Source: RGIG3002 sp045546775 (GTDB taxonomy: Bacteria > Bacillota > Clostridia > Lachnospirales > Lachnospiraceae). Taken from it: a stretch of 42,693 nucleotides of DNA. This document shows positions 15,890 through 24,970 of the stretch, one piece after another. A program made the translations under genes and the position numbers. The notes under the pieces were generated by a model, which was not told the DNA's origin, did no database searches, and worked only from the letters and a program-made list of their open reading frames with translations. The stretch's first letter is position 1, and every line of letters begins with the position of its first letter. Where the stretch lies: positions 1-42,693 of the forward strand of contig JAZQDM010000038.1 in NCBI GenBank assembly GCA_045546775.1, in the 5' to 3' direction.

Positions 15890-17706
15890 TACCACTGAAT
15901 ATCTTTATTCTCTGCTTCGCAATATTGTTTAATCGCGTTGCAAAAATACTCATTTTTCATTATATCACTCACGTAGAAAGCTTGTTTCAGGTATTCCTCG
16001 CAAGCTTTTTTGTTGCCCTTTTTGTCATAACAAACTGCTAAGTTTGCAAGAAGATGCGGCAAAAGGCTACCTCGTCCGCACCACAATACCTGTTCAATGC
16101 CTTTTTCGGCGATTTCAATGCTCTCGTCAAGCTCATTTTCCTCTTCCAACGTCAGTGCCAGATTTGTAATAACAAGACTCAAACCGGTGTAATGTCCTTT
16201 ATCGGAAACTTTACTGTTTTTGTAGCCCTTTAACGCATTTTTGTAAAGGGTAATCGCTTTTTGGCGCTCGTTTTTCTCCCGATACAACACTGCCATATAA
16301 TTAGCAATCTTTGCCTCTTCCTGGGTAAGTACCACATCTTTTTTGAACATACCGTCTTTGTAAGGAAGGGTAAGATTCAATATCTCTTTAATCTGACACA
16401 ACGTTTCATCGATATCTGCATTTTCGCGCTCGCGTTTTAACAGTGTTTTGTTAAACAGTATGTATTGCTTATTAACCGGCACTTCCATGTCGATAAGAGG
16501 CTCCATTTTCGCAAGAATCTCTGCTGCTTCGTCGTATTTTTTTTGCTGGATTAATCGGTTGCATTCTCTCCGAAGCTCATGTATTTCAAATCGCTCCGCA
16601 GAAAGAAAGCTGTTGTAAAAATCTTTTTGCATGCCAAGCTTATCCATAATTTTGTCATAATGCTTAATGCTCGGCGCACGTTTCCCACTCTCGATAGCTG
16701 AAAGATTTTCCGGCGTACATATGTCTTCGCTCAATTTTTCCTGTGTCATGCCTTTCACAACACGTCCACGCTGGATTAGCTCATTTACAAGCAAAATCTC
16801 GCATTGTCTGTTCTCTGCCAAAAAAGTGGAAATGCCTTCTAAATATTGGATACCATATTTTTTGTAAAGACTTTCCAGTGTATTTTTCCATTTTTTAAAT
16901 TTTTCATATTTTTCAGTATCACCAAGCTTCTCATACACATCTGTTAAAGCTACCAAAATATGGCGTATATTTAATACAATTCCGTTTCTGCCAAGAAGAC
17001 TGAGTGCCGATTCATAAAGCTGTGCCGCTTCCTCGTATTGCCCTCTATCTTGCAAAATGTGCGCTTCCGCACGGATGATACTAACGTAAATTTTTGCAAA
17101 TTCTTCCTCATCGGTATAGTGTGTTTTGACGTAAGCGTTCAACTTTTTCAGTATTTCCCATACTTTTTCATCCTTATCCTGTCCTCTGTAATGACTGATT
17201 CGCATGAGAATAAGCTGAATTTCACATTTGCAGAGAAGCGAATGCTCCAGCGCATACATTGCGCCATCGGGCATGGAAATACGGATTGCCTCCTCAATAT
17301 ACTGCTCACTTGCTTCGATATCGTTATCCGCCAGCTCACTAATTGCCGCTTTTATTTTTAAAATATACTGTTTGTGAAGCTTTTCCTGGGCTTCCTTCTT
17401 GCCGGCATACTGCTCCAAAAGAAGCTTTGCTTTGTCGTATTCCTTGCCCACCACATATCTTTGCACCTGCTCCCTGTACATGTACAATTCATAATCGTTT
17501 GCAGAAATGATCGACTCCAGCTTGTCCGGACTTTTTCCAAGTCTTTGCAACAACGCATCCAACAAAAGCTTGTCCGGAATGCGGTCACAAGCCTCAATGC
17601 GCGACAAAGCAGCAACAGAACATAATCCTCTTGCCAGCTTTTCCTGCGATATATGATTACAAGTCCTCAAAGTGTAAATAATCTTCCCTACGTTTTTATC
17701 TCTCAC
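15886..17706 (-). CDS. Transcriptional regulator with two XRE-type HTH domains and TPR-like repeats
   Basis: 606 residues from GTG 17706, preceded at 7 nt by GGAG; the frame stays open to 17787 but without a better site. First HTH at ~residues 5-60 (IIYTLRTCNHISQEKLARGL ... LSRIEACDRIP). Helical TPR-like repeats follow (~75-305). A second HTH (~320-370) reads VVKGMTQEKLSEDICTPEN and LSAIESGKRAPS. Further repeats fill ~380-606 (EEAKIANYMAVLYREKNERQ, LLANLAVCYDKKGNK). The unit HTH-TPR thus occurs twice, about double the size of Rgg/PlcR proteins. Such regulators sense cytosolic peptides. A short peptide ORF converges on its 3' end, and a 311-nt palindrome occupies its leader. Confidence 0.85.
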   Translation of the reverse strand: MRDKNVGKIIYTLRTCNHISQEKLARGLCSVAALSRIEACDRIPDKLLLDALLQRLGKSPDKLESIISANDYELYMYREQVQRYVVGKEYDKAKLLLEQYAGKKEAQEKLHKQYILKIKAAISELADNDIEASEQYIEEAIRISMPDGAMYALEHSLLCKCEIQLILMRISHYRGQDKDEKVWEILKKLNAYVKTHYTDEEEFAKIYVSIIRAEAHILQDRGQYEEAAQLYESALSLLGRNGIVLNIRHILVALTDVYEKLGDTEKYEKFKKWKNTLESLYKKYGIQYLEGISTFLAENRQCEILLVNELIQRGRVVKGMTQEKLSEDICTPENLSAIESGKRAPSIKHYDKIMDKLGMQKDFYNSFLSAERFEIHELRRECNRLIQQKKYDEAAEILAKMEPLIDMEVPVNKQYILFNKTLLKRERENADIDETLCQIKEILNLTLPYKDGMFKKDVVLTQEEAKIANYMAVLYREKNERQKAITLYKNALKGYKNSKVSDKGHYTGLSLVITNLALTLEEENELDESIEIAEKGIEQVLWCGRGSLLPHLLANLAVCYDKKGNKKACEEYLKQAFYVSDIMKNEYFCNAIKQYCEAENKDIQWY

Positions 17707-17728
17707 GCATACTCTCCGATGATTGTTT

Positions 17729-18039
17729 ATAGTTTTAGGTGTCAAAAGGTAGTCTTTCTTTTTTTGCTCGATAATAGTACAAAGCACATTTTAGAGATAT
17801 GCCTGTAGTATGTGATTTAATAGTGCTTAGTATTTTTTTAGATATCAGCAATCTGCAAACACGATGTTTGCAGAAATCGCATTGAGCCAGGATGGCGAAT
17901 ATGCGATGGTTGCGTAATCTTTCTACAAATTAGCAAAAAATACTTAGCACTATTTATCTCATACTACGGCATGAAATAAAATGTGCTTTGTGCCATTATC
18001 GATGCTAAAAAGAAAGACTACCTTTGACACCTAAACTAT
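17729..18039. repeat. Large palindromic element A, possible mobile element or structured RNA
   Basis: Arms 17729-~17835 and ~17935-18039 are near-perfect inverted copies (outer end ATAGTTTTAGGTGTCAAAAG; inner end TAGTGCTTAGTATTTTTT). The centre folds into two hairpins: CTGCAAA/TTTGCAG (17853-17873) with loop CACGATG, and ATCGCAT/ATGCGAT plus GCC/GGC (17876-17907) with loop AGGAT and internal GAAT, followed by GGTTGCGTA (17908-17916). Element B shares the centre. It fills the gap between the metallopeptidase stop and the regulator leader, ending 22 nt before the GTG. No ORF lies inside. Confidence 0.85.
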
Positions 18040-18539
18040 TACAAATACTGCAATTGTGAGCCGTTTGCTTTTAACCAGCTTTCCCCCTCTTTATAATCCG
18101 GCATAATTTTTGCCACACTTTCCCAAAACTCCTTCGAGTGATTCATGTGCAACAAATGGCAGAGCTCATGCACAACAAGATAGTCCATAATTTCGTCGGG
18201 CGCCATAACAATTTTCCAGTTAAAATTTAAATTGCCTTTGCTGCTACAGCTTCCCCATCTTGTTTTCTGCTCTTTGATGCGGATATCGCCCACTGATTTC
18301 CCTATGTACTTCCTATAAAAATGCACTTTGTCCGTAAGAATTTCTCTGGCCACTTCCCGATACCACTTTTCAATGGCATCTTTGATCAGCTGTCTGTCCA
18401 TTGTACCGGTTACAACAAGCAATGTGTCTGCCTGCTTTTTTACCATAATATGTTTTCTGTCAGGATTGACAATCAGATTCAGGGTAAGCGTTTTGCCCCT
18501 GTATGCGAAAGCTTCTCCCGGCTCAAATTTGTGTCTCAT
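18039..18539 (-). CDS. YgjP-like metallopeptidase (SprT/M48-related)
   Basis: 166 residues. Zinc site HELCHLLHMNHSKEFW: His124, Glu125, His128, with His134 a probable further ligand; upstream TRWGSCSSKGNLNFNW is the family's signature. DUF45/YgjP members are cytosolic, generally uncharacterised and sometimes linked to restriction or stress genes. The start ATG 18539 overlaps the stop of the HAD gene in an ATGA arrangement, so translation is coupled. Length is shorter than the ~230 residues usual for YgjP; the N-terminal beta part is reduced. Confidence 0.88.
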   Translation of the reverse strand: MRHKFEPGEAFAYRGKTLTLNLIVNPDRKHIMVKKQADTLLVVTGTMDRQLIKDAIEKWYREVAREILTDKVHFYRKYIGKSVGDIRIKEQKTRWGSCSSKGNLNFNWKIVMAPDEIMDYLVVHELCHLLHMNHSKEFWESVAKIMPDYKEGESWLKANGSQLQYL

Positions 18540-19204
18540 TTTTCACCTGTTTTGGTAACTTCCTGTAAATACAATATAACTTCCGTCAAATCTTCTTTGC
18601 AAGCTACTGTCATCGACAAAATTTCCTCTGTCGGAGCAAGCAAATCGGGCACCATAATCGGCTGCATACCGGCTGCGTATGCAGAACGGATTCCGTTGGG
18701 CGAATCCTCAATCGCAAATGTCTCCTCCGGTACGACACCAAGCTCTTTACACGCCAAAATATAAATATCCGGATTGGGCTTGCTGTGCTTTATCATGTCA
18801 CCGCCTACAATAATATCAAAATAATCCGTAAGTCCGGTCTGTTCCAAGTTTTCCATGACACGGAATCGTCTTGACGAGGAAGCAAGCCCAATTTTGAAAC
18901 CGTTCTGCCTCAAATAATCAAGAATTTCCGGCACGCCTTTTTTAATCGGAACGCCTTCTTCTTTCATTCTGTTAATATTCCTCTCGGCGCATGTATCCAA
19001 AAACTCCAACGCATCAAAATCTTCGCCGTAGGATTCTTTCAAGCAAATAATCGTATCCTGTCTGTTGGACCCGGTTGTGGCAGTAAGCACATCCAAAACA
19101 CCGTCCAGCCCTCGTTCTATTCCTATACGCTCCCAAGTTTCTCTGCAAATCTTTTCGGTATCAAACAAAACGCCGTCCATATCAAAAATAACTGCTTTTT
19201 GCAT
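18536..19204 (-). CDS. HAD-superfamily phosphatase (beta-phosphoglucomutase-like)
   Basis: 222 residues. Motif I FDMDGVLFDTE (Asp8, Asp10), motif II LASSSRR, motif III lysine in HSKPNPDIY and motif IV FAIEDSPNGIRSA. Alpha-helical cap between ~15 and 85 as in subfamily IA. Members hydrolyse or isomerise sugar phosphates; the substrate is unknown. ATG 19204 with AGGAGG ~11 nt ahead. Transcribed with the metallopeptidase gene (ATGA overlap). Confidence 0.9.
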   Translation of the reverse strand: MQKAVIFDMDGVLFDTEKICRETWERIGIERGLDGVLDVLTATTGSNRQDTIICLKESYGEDFDALEFLDTCAERNINRMKEEGVPIKKGVPEILDYLRQNGFKIGLASSSRRFRVMENLEQTGLTDYFDIIVGGDMIKHSKPNPDIYILACKELGVVPEETFAIEDSPNGIRSAYAAGMQPIMVPDLLAPTEEILSMTVACKEDLTEVILYLQEVTKTGEK

Positions 19205-19260
19205 GCTTTCGTCAGCCTCCTACATGTAGGTAAAAGGGATTTTCTTTCTTAATAAATTAT

Positions 19261-19289
19261 ACTATAACAATGGATTTCACTTTTGTGAA
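19261..19289 (-). promoter_or_regulatory. Possible promoter of the HAD/metallopeptidase unit
   Basis: On the minus strand TTCACA (19284-19289) and TATAGT (19261-19266) are 17 nt apart; a TATAAT partly overlaps further downstream. Confidence 0.35.
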
Positions 19290-19371
19290 CTACTTTTTTA
19301 ACGCGATAATTAAATTTTTGTGTCGAAAGACACAGATTTTCTATTTATGTAAACCGGCTGTTGTGATTTAA

Positions 19372-19983
19372 TTACAAAGATGTTTCATATTTTTCTTTCT
19401 TTGTATGACTCAAAACAAACGGTATTAAAAGAAGTATTCCAACATAATAGGGAACTTCCATTAAAAAATACAAAACATATTGTTCTATATAATCAAAGAA
19501 AAGTTCCACATCCGTCCCATACTTCATATGAAATGTTATTCGGTTAACCAGTGCCACAACAGCAAAAATAAGTCTGGCTGCTATAACTGTTTGAACAAAT
19601 TTTTTCTCTTTTATTGCTTTAAAATATGTTAATAAAACCACTATGTATGTAGTTATTGAAATAGCCAAACCAATTTTGCCAATAGTATAAGCAAAATAAC
19701 CTGCTTTTTCATAATCTAAAGCTTTTAATATGTAGCCTACAAAATCTATTCCGATTGCAACCGGAAACAAAAATTGTAGTTTGTCCGTTTCGAAAAATGC
19801 AGATGCATACAAAAGAATCAATACAGCCGGAACAAGTGGCATTATATATTTGGCAAAAAAGATATAGTTATTAAACCATTTGTAATAAAGAATGATAAAT
19901 ATGATACTAAAAATAATACTTACAAGCATCAAAATTCCTGTCAATAATGTTCCATTATCTTTCATTTTCTTTTGTAAATTCAT
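19372..19983 (-). CDS. Polytopic membrane protein of unknown function
   Basis: 203 residues from ATG 19983 (MNLQKKMKDNG), preceded by GGGGAGG at 6 nt; a GTG at 19998 is less likely because it overlaps that site. Six hydrophobic segments: LLTGILMLVSIIFSIIFIIL, YIMPLVPAVLILLYASAF, FLFPVAIGIDFVGYIL, then three more, ending with a basic KKEKYETSL tail. No motif I recognise. It stands alone between gaps of 99 nt and 167 nt; the latter contains a small TGTGTC-GAAA-GACACA hairpin (19319-19334) without a T-run in its direction. Confidence 0.75.
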   Translation of the reverse strand: MNLQKKMKDNGTLLTGILMLVSIIFSIIFIILYYKWFNNYIFFAKYIMPLVPAVLILLYASAFFETDKLQFLFPVAIGIDFVGYILKALDYEKAGYFAYTIGKIGLAISITTYIVVLLTYFKAIKEKKFVQTVIAARLIFAVVALVNRITFHMKYGTDVELFFDYIEQYVLYFLMEVPYYVGILLLIPFVLSHTKKEKYETSL

Positions 19984-20082
19984 TGTTTTCCTCCCCACCG
20001 GAATTTTTATATATTTTTCCTATTTTACCACACTACTTGACACTTTTACTATATCACTTCTTGCAAACAATTGCCCTCCTTT

Positions 20083-21279
20083 TTACCGCACCTCAAACTC
20101 CTCCACAAAATGCACCACATTAAAGAGCACAAAAATCTCATCCGGCGCATACTGCTGCAGCAATTGCTCCAGACTCCCTTTATAATAACGAAAATCCACC
20201 ACGTATATTGTCTCATAATGTGCCGCCAAAAAAGGCACAAAGCAGTTGGCGTAGGAATCTTTGATAAGAAGCAGACTTTTGCCGTTTTGCACTTGCGTAT
20301 CAATTTGGATAAAAGCATGGTTTCCGCCAAAAAAGACGCTGTACTTGTCCTTTTTGGTCAAATAGCCGGTCTCATAAAAACTTTCCTTTTTTTCCGGCAA
20401 AAAATCATAATACACTTCCGGCGCCTGCTGCCCCTTCGGTACAAAAAGCTCCATTGTATCAGGAGTAACCGGCAAATTTGTCTTTGCATGAAGCGTTCCC
20501 AAAAATGCCTCCGAAACCGTCTCCGTCTCGTATTCCCGAGGCACTTCGCCTACTGCTTGTGCCCACGCCACATACCCATAATATGCCCCAAGCGTCGTCC
20601 AGTGGTGGTCCGTGCGATAATAAATGTACTCCTCTTTTTTCTCCCGCAAAGTCTGTAACGGCGAGAGGAAAGTAACCTGCTTTTCACCCGCACTCTCCGT
20701 CTCCGGTGCAGACGGCAAACTCCCGGGTTTCACAGATATAATGCCCATGGGCGCAACTGTATTTTCCACTTCCTGCAAAAATGCCTCCTGGTCAAAATAG
20801 GGCGCAAACTCCGGCAATTTTTCCCGATATATGGCATCTGCCGTGGGCACAAGCATAACCGTAACCGGGTAGCGGTCAGAGTAAGTTTCCACAAGCAGCT
20901 TCAATTTTTGCACTTGCACTCCAACTTTTTGCTGCATCGTTTCCACATTGCGCTTTTCCAGAAGCATAACATCGCCTGCCGGAAAAACACTTTCCGAAAC
21001 CGGATAAACACCATTGATTTCCTTTTTTCCAAAAAGCAAATCCGCATAGCTTTTGATCAAAATCCACTCATCCCGCCATACAAATTGATCCGTCACATAC
21101 TCTTCAAATTCCTTTGTGTAATCCCCTTTCAAAAGAGCCGTCAAGCCAAACTCCGGCTTTTGTGCAAGCATGCGGTTTTCTGTTTCCGAATACAGCTTGT
21201 CCTCTTTTAACAAATTCAAAACCGAAAGAAGCAAAAAGCCGCCTACAAAAATTACAACAATTGCTACATTTTTTTTCAA
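20083..21279 (-). CDS. DHHW-family protein (AlgJ/AlgX-like, SGNH-hydrolase related)
   Basis: 398 residues. One N-terminal membrane helix (~4-22), then ENRMLAQKP, DQFVWRDEWI and DHHW at 224-227 (YRTDHHWTTLGAYYGY), the signature of the family; a late LLIKDSYANCFVPFL and FGGNHAFIQI complete the esterase-like core. AlgJ/AlgX relatives pair with MBOAT proteins to O-acetylate extracellular polysaccharide. It starts with TTG 21279 (AAAGGGA upstream) and lies 68 nt downstream of the MBOAT gene, so the pair probably acts together on a surface glycan. Confidence 0.87.
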   Translation of the reverse strand: MKKNVAIVVIFVGGFLLLSVLNLLKEDKLYSETENRMLAQKPEFGLTALLKGDYTKEFEEYVTDQFVWRDEWILIKSYADLLFGKKEINGVYPVSESVFPAGDVMLLEKRNVETMQQKVGVQVQKLKLLVETYSDRYPVTVMLVPTADAIYREKLPEFAPYFDQEAFLQEVENTVAPMGIISVKPGSLPSAPETESAGEKQVTFLSPLQTLREKKEEYIYYRTDHHWTTLGAYYGYVAWAQAVGEVPREYETETVSEAFLGTLHAKTNLPVTPDTMELFVPKGQQAPEVYYDFLPEKKESFYETGYLTKKDKYSVFFGGNHAFIQIDTQVQNGKSLLLIKDSYANCFVPFLAAHYETIYVVDFRYYKGSLEQLLQQYAPDEIFVLFNVVHFVEEFEVR

Positions 21280-21347
21280 ACCGATTCCCTTTCCTAATGA
21301 AAATCCCCACTGCAGACGCAGACTCGCCTTGCGCCAATCCGCGTCGC

Positions 21348-22670
21348 CTAAAACCGAAAATACAAAAACGGATTATACGAAGCATCCACAATATACGCCA
21401 CCGACACGACAAACAACAAAACCAAAAACACCGGATGCCATTTTTTCTTGTGCGGTATTGCAAACACTGCACCAAGCAGCAGCAAAACCCAGTAGTTGCT
21501 AAGCTGATACAAGTCGCCGGTGCTTGCAACGACTAAGCCATCTGCTCCAAACCCAAACATGGCACGGATATAGTCAAATGCACTTGCAAAAGAATCTGTG
21601 GCAAAGAAAACCCAGCTGATGAGCACAACGAGCCACGTATAAACCAGTCCAAACACTTTTGGCAAACGCTTTAATAATCGCAAAAATCCGCTTTTTTCTA
21701 TAACAAGAAAGAGGGCAAACCAAAGCCCCCACGCCACAAAATTAAAACCGGCGCCGTGCCAGATTCCGGTTAACAGCCACACAATCAAAATATTGACAAG
21801 CTGCCGCCCAAGCCCTTTTCGATTACCGCCAAGCGGAATATATACGTATTCCCGAAACCAGCTGCTCAATGAAATATGCCAGCGACGCCAAAAATCCGTC
21901 ACACTGGTGGCAATATACGGGTAATTGAAATTTTCCGGAAAGTGAAATCCCAGCATTGCCCCAATCCCGATTGCCATATCCGAGTAGCCGGAAAAATCAA
22001 AATATATCTGAAGCGCGAAAGCCACTGCTCCAAGCCACGCAAGCAGCACCGTGCGCTCCGAAGCGACAGTGCCGTACGCATATTCCCAAAGCATCCCGAT
22101 ATTGTTGGCAAGAATGACCTTTTTGGCAAGTCCGACGACAAACCGGTAAATCCCGTAACCAACCTGCTCCATGTGCGCACTTCGTGCGCCCAAATCCGCC
22201 TCCACGTCCTTGTATTTTACAATGGGACCTGCCACAAGTTGCGGAAACAGCGTCACAAATACGCTAAAATCAAGCAGATTTTTTTGCACCTTTACTTCCC
22301 GCCGGTACACATCAATGGTGTACGACATCGTCTGAAACGTATAAAAAGAGATGCCGATAGGAAGCGGCAAAAGCCCGGTATACTTAAACAAAAAAAGCAT
22401 TCCCAGATTGATGACTATCGAAGAAATCAGCGCAATTTTTGCCTTCTTTTCATCCTCATGTCGCAAATATTTATCAACCAAAATGCCGTGCACATAATCC
22501 GAAAAAATGGAAAACACCATCACCGTCAAAAAAAGCGGCTCTCCCCAGCCATAAAAAACAAGACTTGCAAGAAGGAGAACCACATTTTTTGCGCGCCCCG
22601 GCACAAAAAAATACACAAGGAAAAAGACCGGTAAAAACAAAAACAGAAATACTAATCCGGAAAAAACCAT
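21348..22670 (-). CDS. MBOAT-family O-acyltransferase (AlgI/PatA-like)
   Basis: 440 residues, ~10 membrane helices. The MBOAT core is plain: FFPQLVAGPIVKYKD-like segment (here TLFPQLVAGPIVKYKD), DFSGYSDMAIGIGAMLGF, NFNYPYIATSVTDFWRRWHI, SSWFREYVYIPLGGNRKG, and LLTGIWHGAGFNFVAWGLW with the catalytic histidine. It moves acyl groups across the membrane for transfer to exported polysaccharide. ATG 22670; the Shine-Dalgarno is weak (AGGTGTGA). It follows the DUF4358 lipoprotein gene by 23 nt and precedes the DHHW gene: a surface-acylation operon common in this group of bacteria. Confidence 0.93.
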   Translation of the reverse strand: MVFSGLVFLFLFLPVFFLVYFFVPGRAKNVVLLLASLVFYGWGEPLFLTVMVFSIFSDYVHGILVDKYLRHEDEKKAKIALISSIVINLGMLFLFKYTGLLPLPIGISFYTFQTMSYTIDVYRREVKVQKNLLDFSVFVTLFPQLVAGPIVKYKDVEADLGARSAHMEQVGYGIYRFVVGLAKKVILANNIGMLWEYAYGTVASERTVLLAWLGAVAFALQIYFDFSGYSDMAIGIGAMLGFHFPENFNYPYIATSVTDFWRRWHISLSSWFREYVYIPLGGNRKGLGRQLVNILIVWLLTGIWHGAGFNFVAWGLWFALFLVIEKSGFLRLLKRLPKVFGLVYTWLVVLISWVFFATDSFASAFDYIRAMFGFGADGLVVASTGDLYQLSNYWVLLLLGAVFAIPHKKKWHPVFLVLLFVVSVAYIVDASYNPFLYFRF

Positions 22671-22693
22671 TTCACACCTATCTTACATTCCTC

Positions 22694-23281
22694 TTATTTC
22701 AAAAGTGCCTTTTCAATCGCATCCAATGCACGCTCGTTTTCTTCCAGACACTGTTCTACAACAGCCTCATCACCTACATCGCTGGCTGCCATCGTATCGG
22801 CACCAAGCTGCACAAAACACACATAATTGTCAAAAGTCTCGATACGGGAAGCCTGGATTTTTCCAAGGTTTTGCGGGTATTGAAGAGATTCGTTGAGACT
22901 TTTGTCGCGATACGCTTCCAACGCCTGCTCCACATTTTCAATTTGATCCGCTTTTGCTTTTACAATAATCATGGTATCTACGTTGACGCTAATCATCGGA
23001 CATTCCGCAAAATAGTTGTCATACATATCCGGCGTAATACCATAAAGAGCTTCCAGACTTTCCGCATCAATGGGCATATTCGGCCAGTAATTTTCACCGA
23101 GTACATCCACAACTGCCGTTTTCAAATCTTCCATCACAATATTTTGGTTGTAACCGCTCTCTTCGCTACTTACACTTTCTCCGGTGTTTCCAAGCTGGCT
23201 GTCCTGCTCATCCTTATTTCGGCCGCAGCCTGCTAACAAAAGAACTACTACTACCATGACATACATCAATTTGTTTTTCAT
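22694..23281 (-). CDS. DUF4358-type lipoprotein
   Basis: 195 residues. Lipobox LLAGC (Cys19), a short Ser/Glu linker, then the domain: LYGITPDMYDNYFAECPMIS, VDTMIIVKAKADQIENVEQA and RDKSLNESLQYP, matching DUF4358 as I know it. First gene of the DUF4358-MBOAT-DHHW group. An accessory role in surface-glycan acylation is inferred from context only. ATG 23281 with AAGGAAGG upstream. It diverges from the ABC-F gene across ~120 nt. Confidence 0.82.
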   Translation of the reverse strand: MKNKLMYVMVVVVLLLAGCGRNKDEQDSQLGNTGESVSSEESGYNQNIVMEDLKTAVVDVLGENYWPNMPIDAESLEALYGITPDMYDNYFAECPMISVNVDTMIIVKAKADQIENVEQALEAYRDKSLNESLQYPQNLGKIQASRIETFDNYVCFVQLGADTMAASDVGDEAVVEQCLEENERALDAIEKALLK

Positions 23282-23401
23282 ATTTGCATCCTTCCTTACT
23301 TTGAAATAATAACAATACTTGTATTTTGTCCCATTTCATTGCCAAATATACTTTTTTGGGATATACTGTTAGCGTATTTTTGTATTAGATATGGAGATTT
23401 T

Positions 23402-24958
23402 ATGAGTATTTTAAATGTAGAAAATCTGACTCACGGATTTGGTGACAGAGCAATTTTTAATAACGTTTCTTTTCGTCTTTTGAAAGGCGAGCACATCGGA
23501 CTTATCGGTGCCAACGGCGAAGGAAAGTCCACTTTTATGAATATTATTACCGGAAAACTGCAGCCCGACGAAGGCAAAATCGAGTGGGCAAAAAACATCC
23601 GCGTCGGTTATTTGGACCAGCATACGGTTTTGCAAAAGGGCATGACGGTGCGCGATGTACTGGCTTCTGCGTTTGACTTTTTGTTTGAGTTGGAAGCACA
23701 AATGAACGATATTTGCGACAAAATGGGCGAAGCGGACGAAGAACAGTTAAATATTTACATGGAAGAACTTGGCACCATCCAGGACCTTCTCACGATGCAT
23801 GATTTTTATATGATTGACTCAAAAGTGGAGGAAGTGGGCCGTGCTCTCGGCCTTACGGAAATCGGTTTGGACAAAGATGTTACCGATTTGAGCGGTGGCC
23901 AGCGTACGAAAGTGTTGTTGGGCAAGCTTCTTTTGGAAAAGCCGGACATTTTGCTTTTGGACGAGCCTACAAACTACTTGGATGTGGAGCACATCGAATG
24001 GCTGAAACGCTATTTGAACGATTACGAAAATGCATTTATTTTGATTTCCCACGATATTCCGTTTTTGAACAGCGTTATCAACTTGATTTATCATATGGAC
24101 AATCAGGAATTGAACCGTTACGTAGGCGACTACGACAAGTTCATGGAAGTGTACGAGATGAAAAAAGCGCAGCTTGAGGCAGCTTACAACAAACAGCAGA
24201 AAGAAATCGCCGACTTGAAAGATTTCGTTGCCCGAAACAAAGCCCGCGTTGCCACACGAAACATGGCTATGTCCAGACAAAAGAAACTGGACAAAATGGA
24301 TATTATTGAGCTTGCCGGTGAAAAACCGAAGCCGGAATTTCATTTCAAAGAGGCAAGAACACCGAGCCGTTACATATTTAAAACGACGGATTTGGTTATC
24401 GGCTACGACGAGCCCCTCTCCAAACCGCTCAATCTGGAAATGGAACGTGGGCAGGTCGTTGTACTTACCGGCTCCAACGGTATCGGTAAAACAACACTGT
24501 TAAAAAGTATTTTAGGACTGATTAAGCCGCTTTCCGGCGAAGTGGAGCAGGGCGATTATTTGCACATCGGCTACTTCGAACAAGAAATGAGCCAGACAGT
24601 GGAGACGACGTGTATCGAAGAAATTTGGCAGGAATTTCCTTCTTTTACCCAGTACGAAGTGCGCTCCGCCCTTGCAAAATGCGGACTTACTACAAAACAT
24701 ATCGAAAGTAAAGTCAAAGTGTTAAGCGGTGGCGAGCAGGCAAAAGTACGTCTTTGTAAGCTGATTAACCGAGAGACAAACATCCTTCTTTTGGACGAGC
24801 CCACAAACCACTTGGACGTGGACGCAAAAGAAGAATTAAAACGCGCTTTAAAAGCATACAAAGGCAGTATTCTTATGGTATGCCACGAACCCGAGTTTTA
24901 TGAAGGGCTGGCAACCGACGTGTGGGATTGCACGAAATGGACTACAAGACTTTGGTAA
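23402..24958 (+). CDS. ABC-F family ATPase (YkpA/YbiT-like)
   Basis: 518 residues from ATG 23402 (MSILNVENLTHGFGDRA) with TGGAG upstream; a longer frame from 23339 has no site. Two ATPase domains without membrane segments: GANGEGKST / LSGGQRTKV / LLLDEPTNYLD and GSNGIGKTT / LSGGEQAKV / LLLDEPTNHLD, joined by a charged linker (~240-310). ABC-F proteins bind ribosomes and either relieve stalling or, in some members, confer antibiotic resistance; the YkpA/YbiT group is generally housekeeping. It precedes the TraX-like gene by 12 nt. Confidence 0.92.
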   Translation: MSILNVENLTHGFGDRAIFNNVSFRLLKGEHIGLIGANGEGKSTFMNIITGKLQPDEGKIEWAKNIRVGYLDQHTVLQKGMTVRDVLASAFDFLFELEAQMNDICDKMGEADEEQLNIYMEELGTIQDLLTMHDFYMIDSKVEEVGRALGLTEIGLDKDVTDLSGGQRTKVLLGKLLLEKPDILLLDEPTNYLDVEHIEWLKRYLNDYENAFILISHDIPFLNSVINLIYHMDNQELNRYVGDYDKFMEVYEMKKAQLEAAYNKQQKEIADLKDFVARNKARVATRNMAMSRQKKLDKMDIIELAGEKPKPEFHFKEARTPSRYIFKTTDLVIGYDEPLSKPLNLEMERGQVVVLTGSNGIGKTTLLKSILGLIKPLSGEVEQGDYLHIGYFEQEMSQTVETTCIEEIWQEFPSFTQYEVRSALAKCGLTTKHIESKVKVLSGGEQAKVRLCKLINRETNILLLDEPTNHLDVDAKEELKRALKAYKGSILMVCHEPEFYEGLATDVWDCTKWTTRLW

Positions 24959-24970
24959 AGGAGATTATTT

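Noticed and set aside
17707..18038. Palindromes read as simple intrinsic terminators
   Set aside because: Arms over 100 bp, two internal hairpins with fixed loops and a matching second element are not explained by termination.
19319..19334. TGTGTC-GAAA-GACACA hairpin
   Set aside because: Stable tetraloop but no T-run on the minus strand where the neighbouring genes lie, so not called a terminator.
21876..22634. 252-codon frame on + opposite the MBOAT gene
   Set aside because: Lies wholly antisense to clear MBOAT motifs; composition (Arg/His/Lys-rich) is that of a shadow frame.
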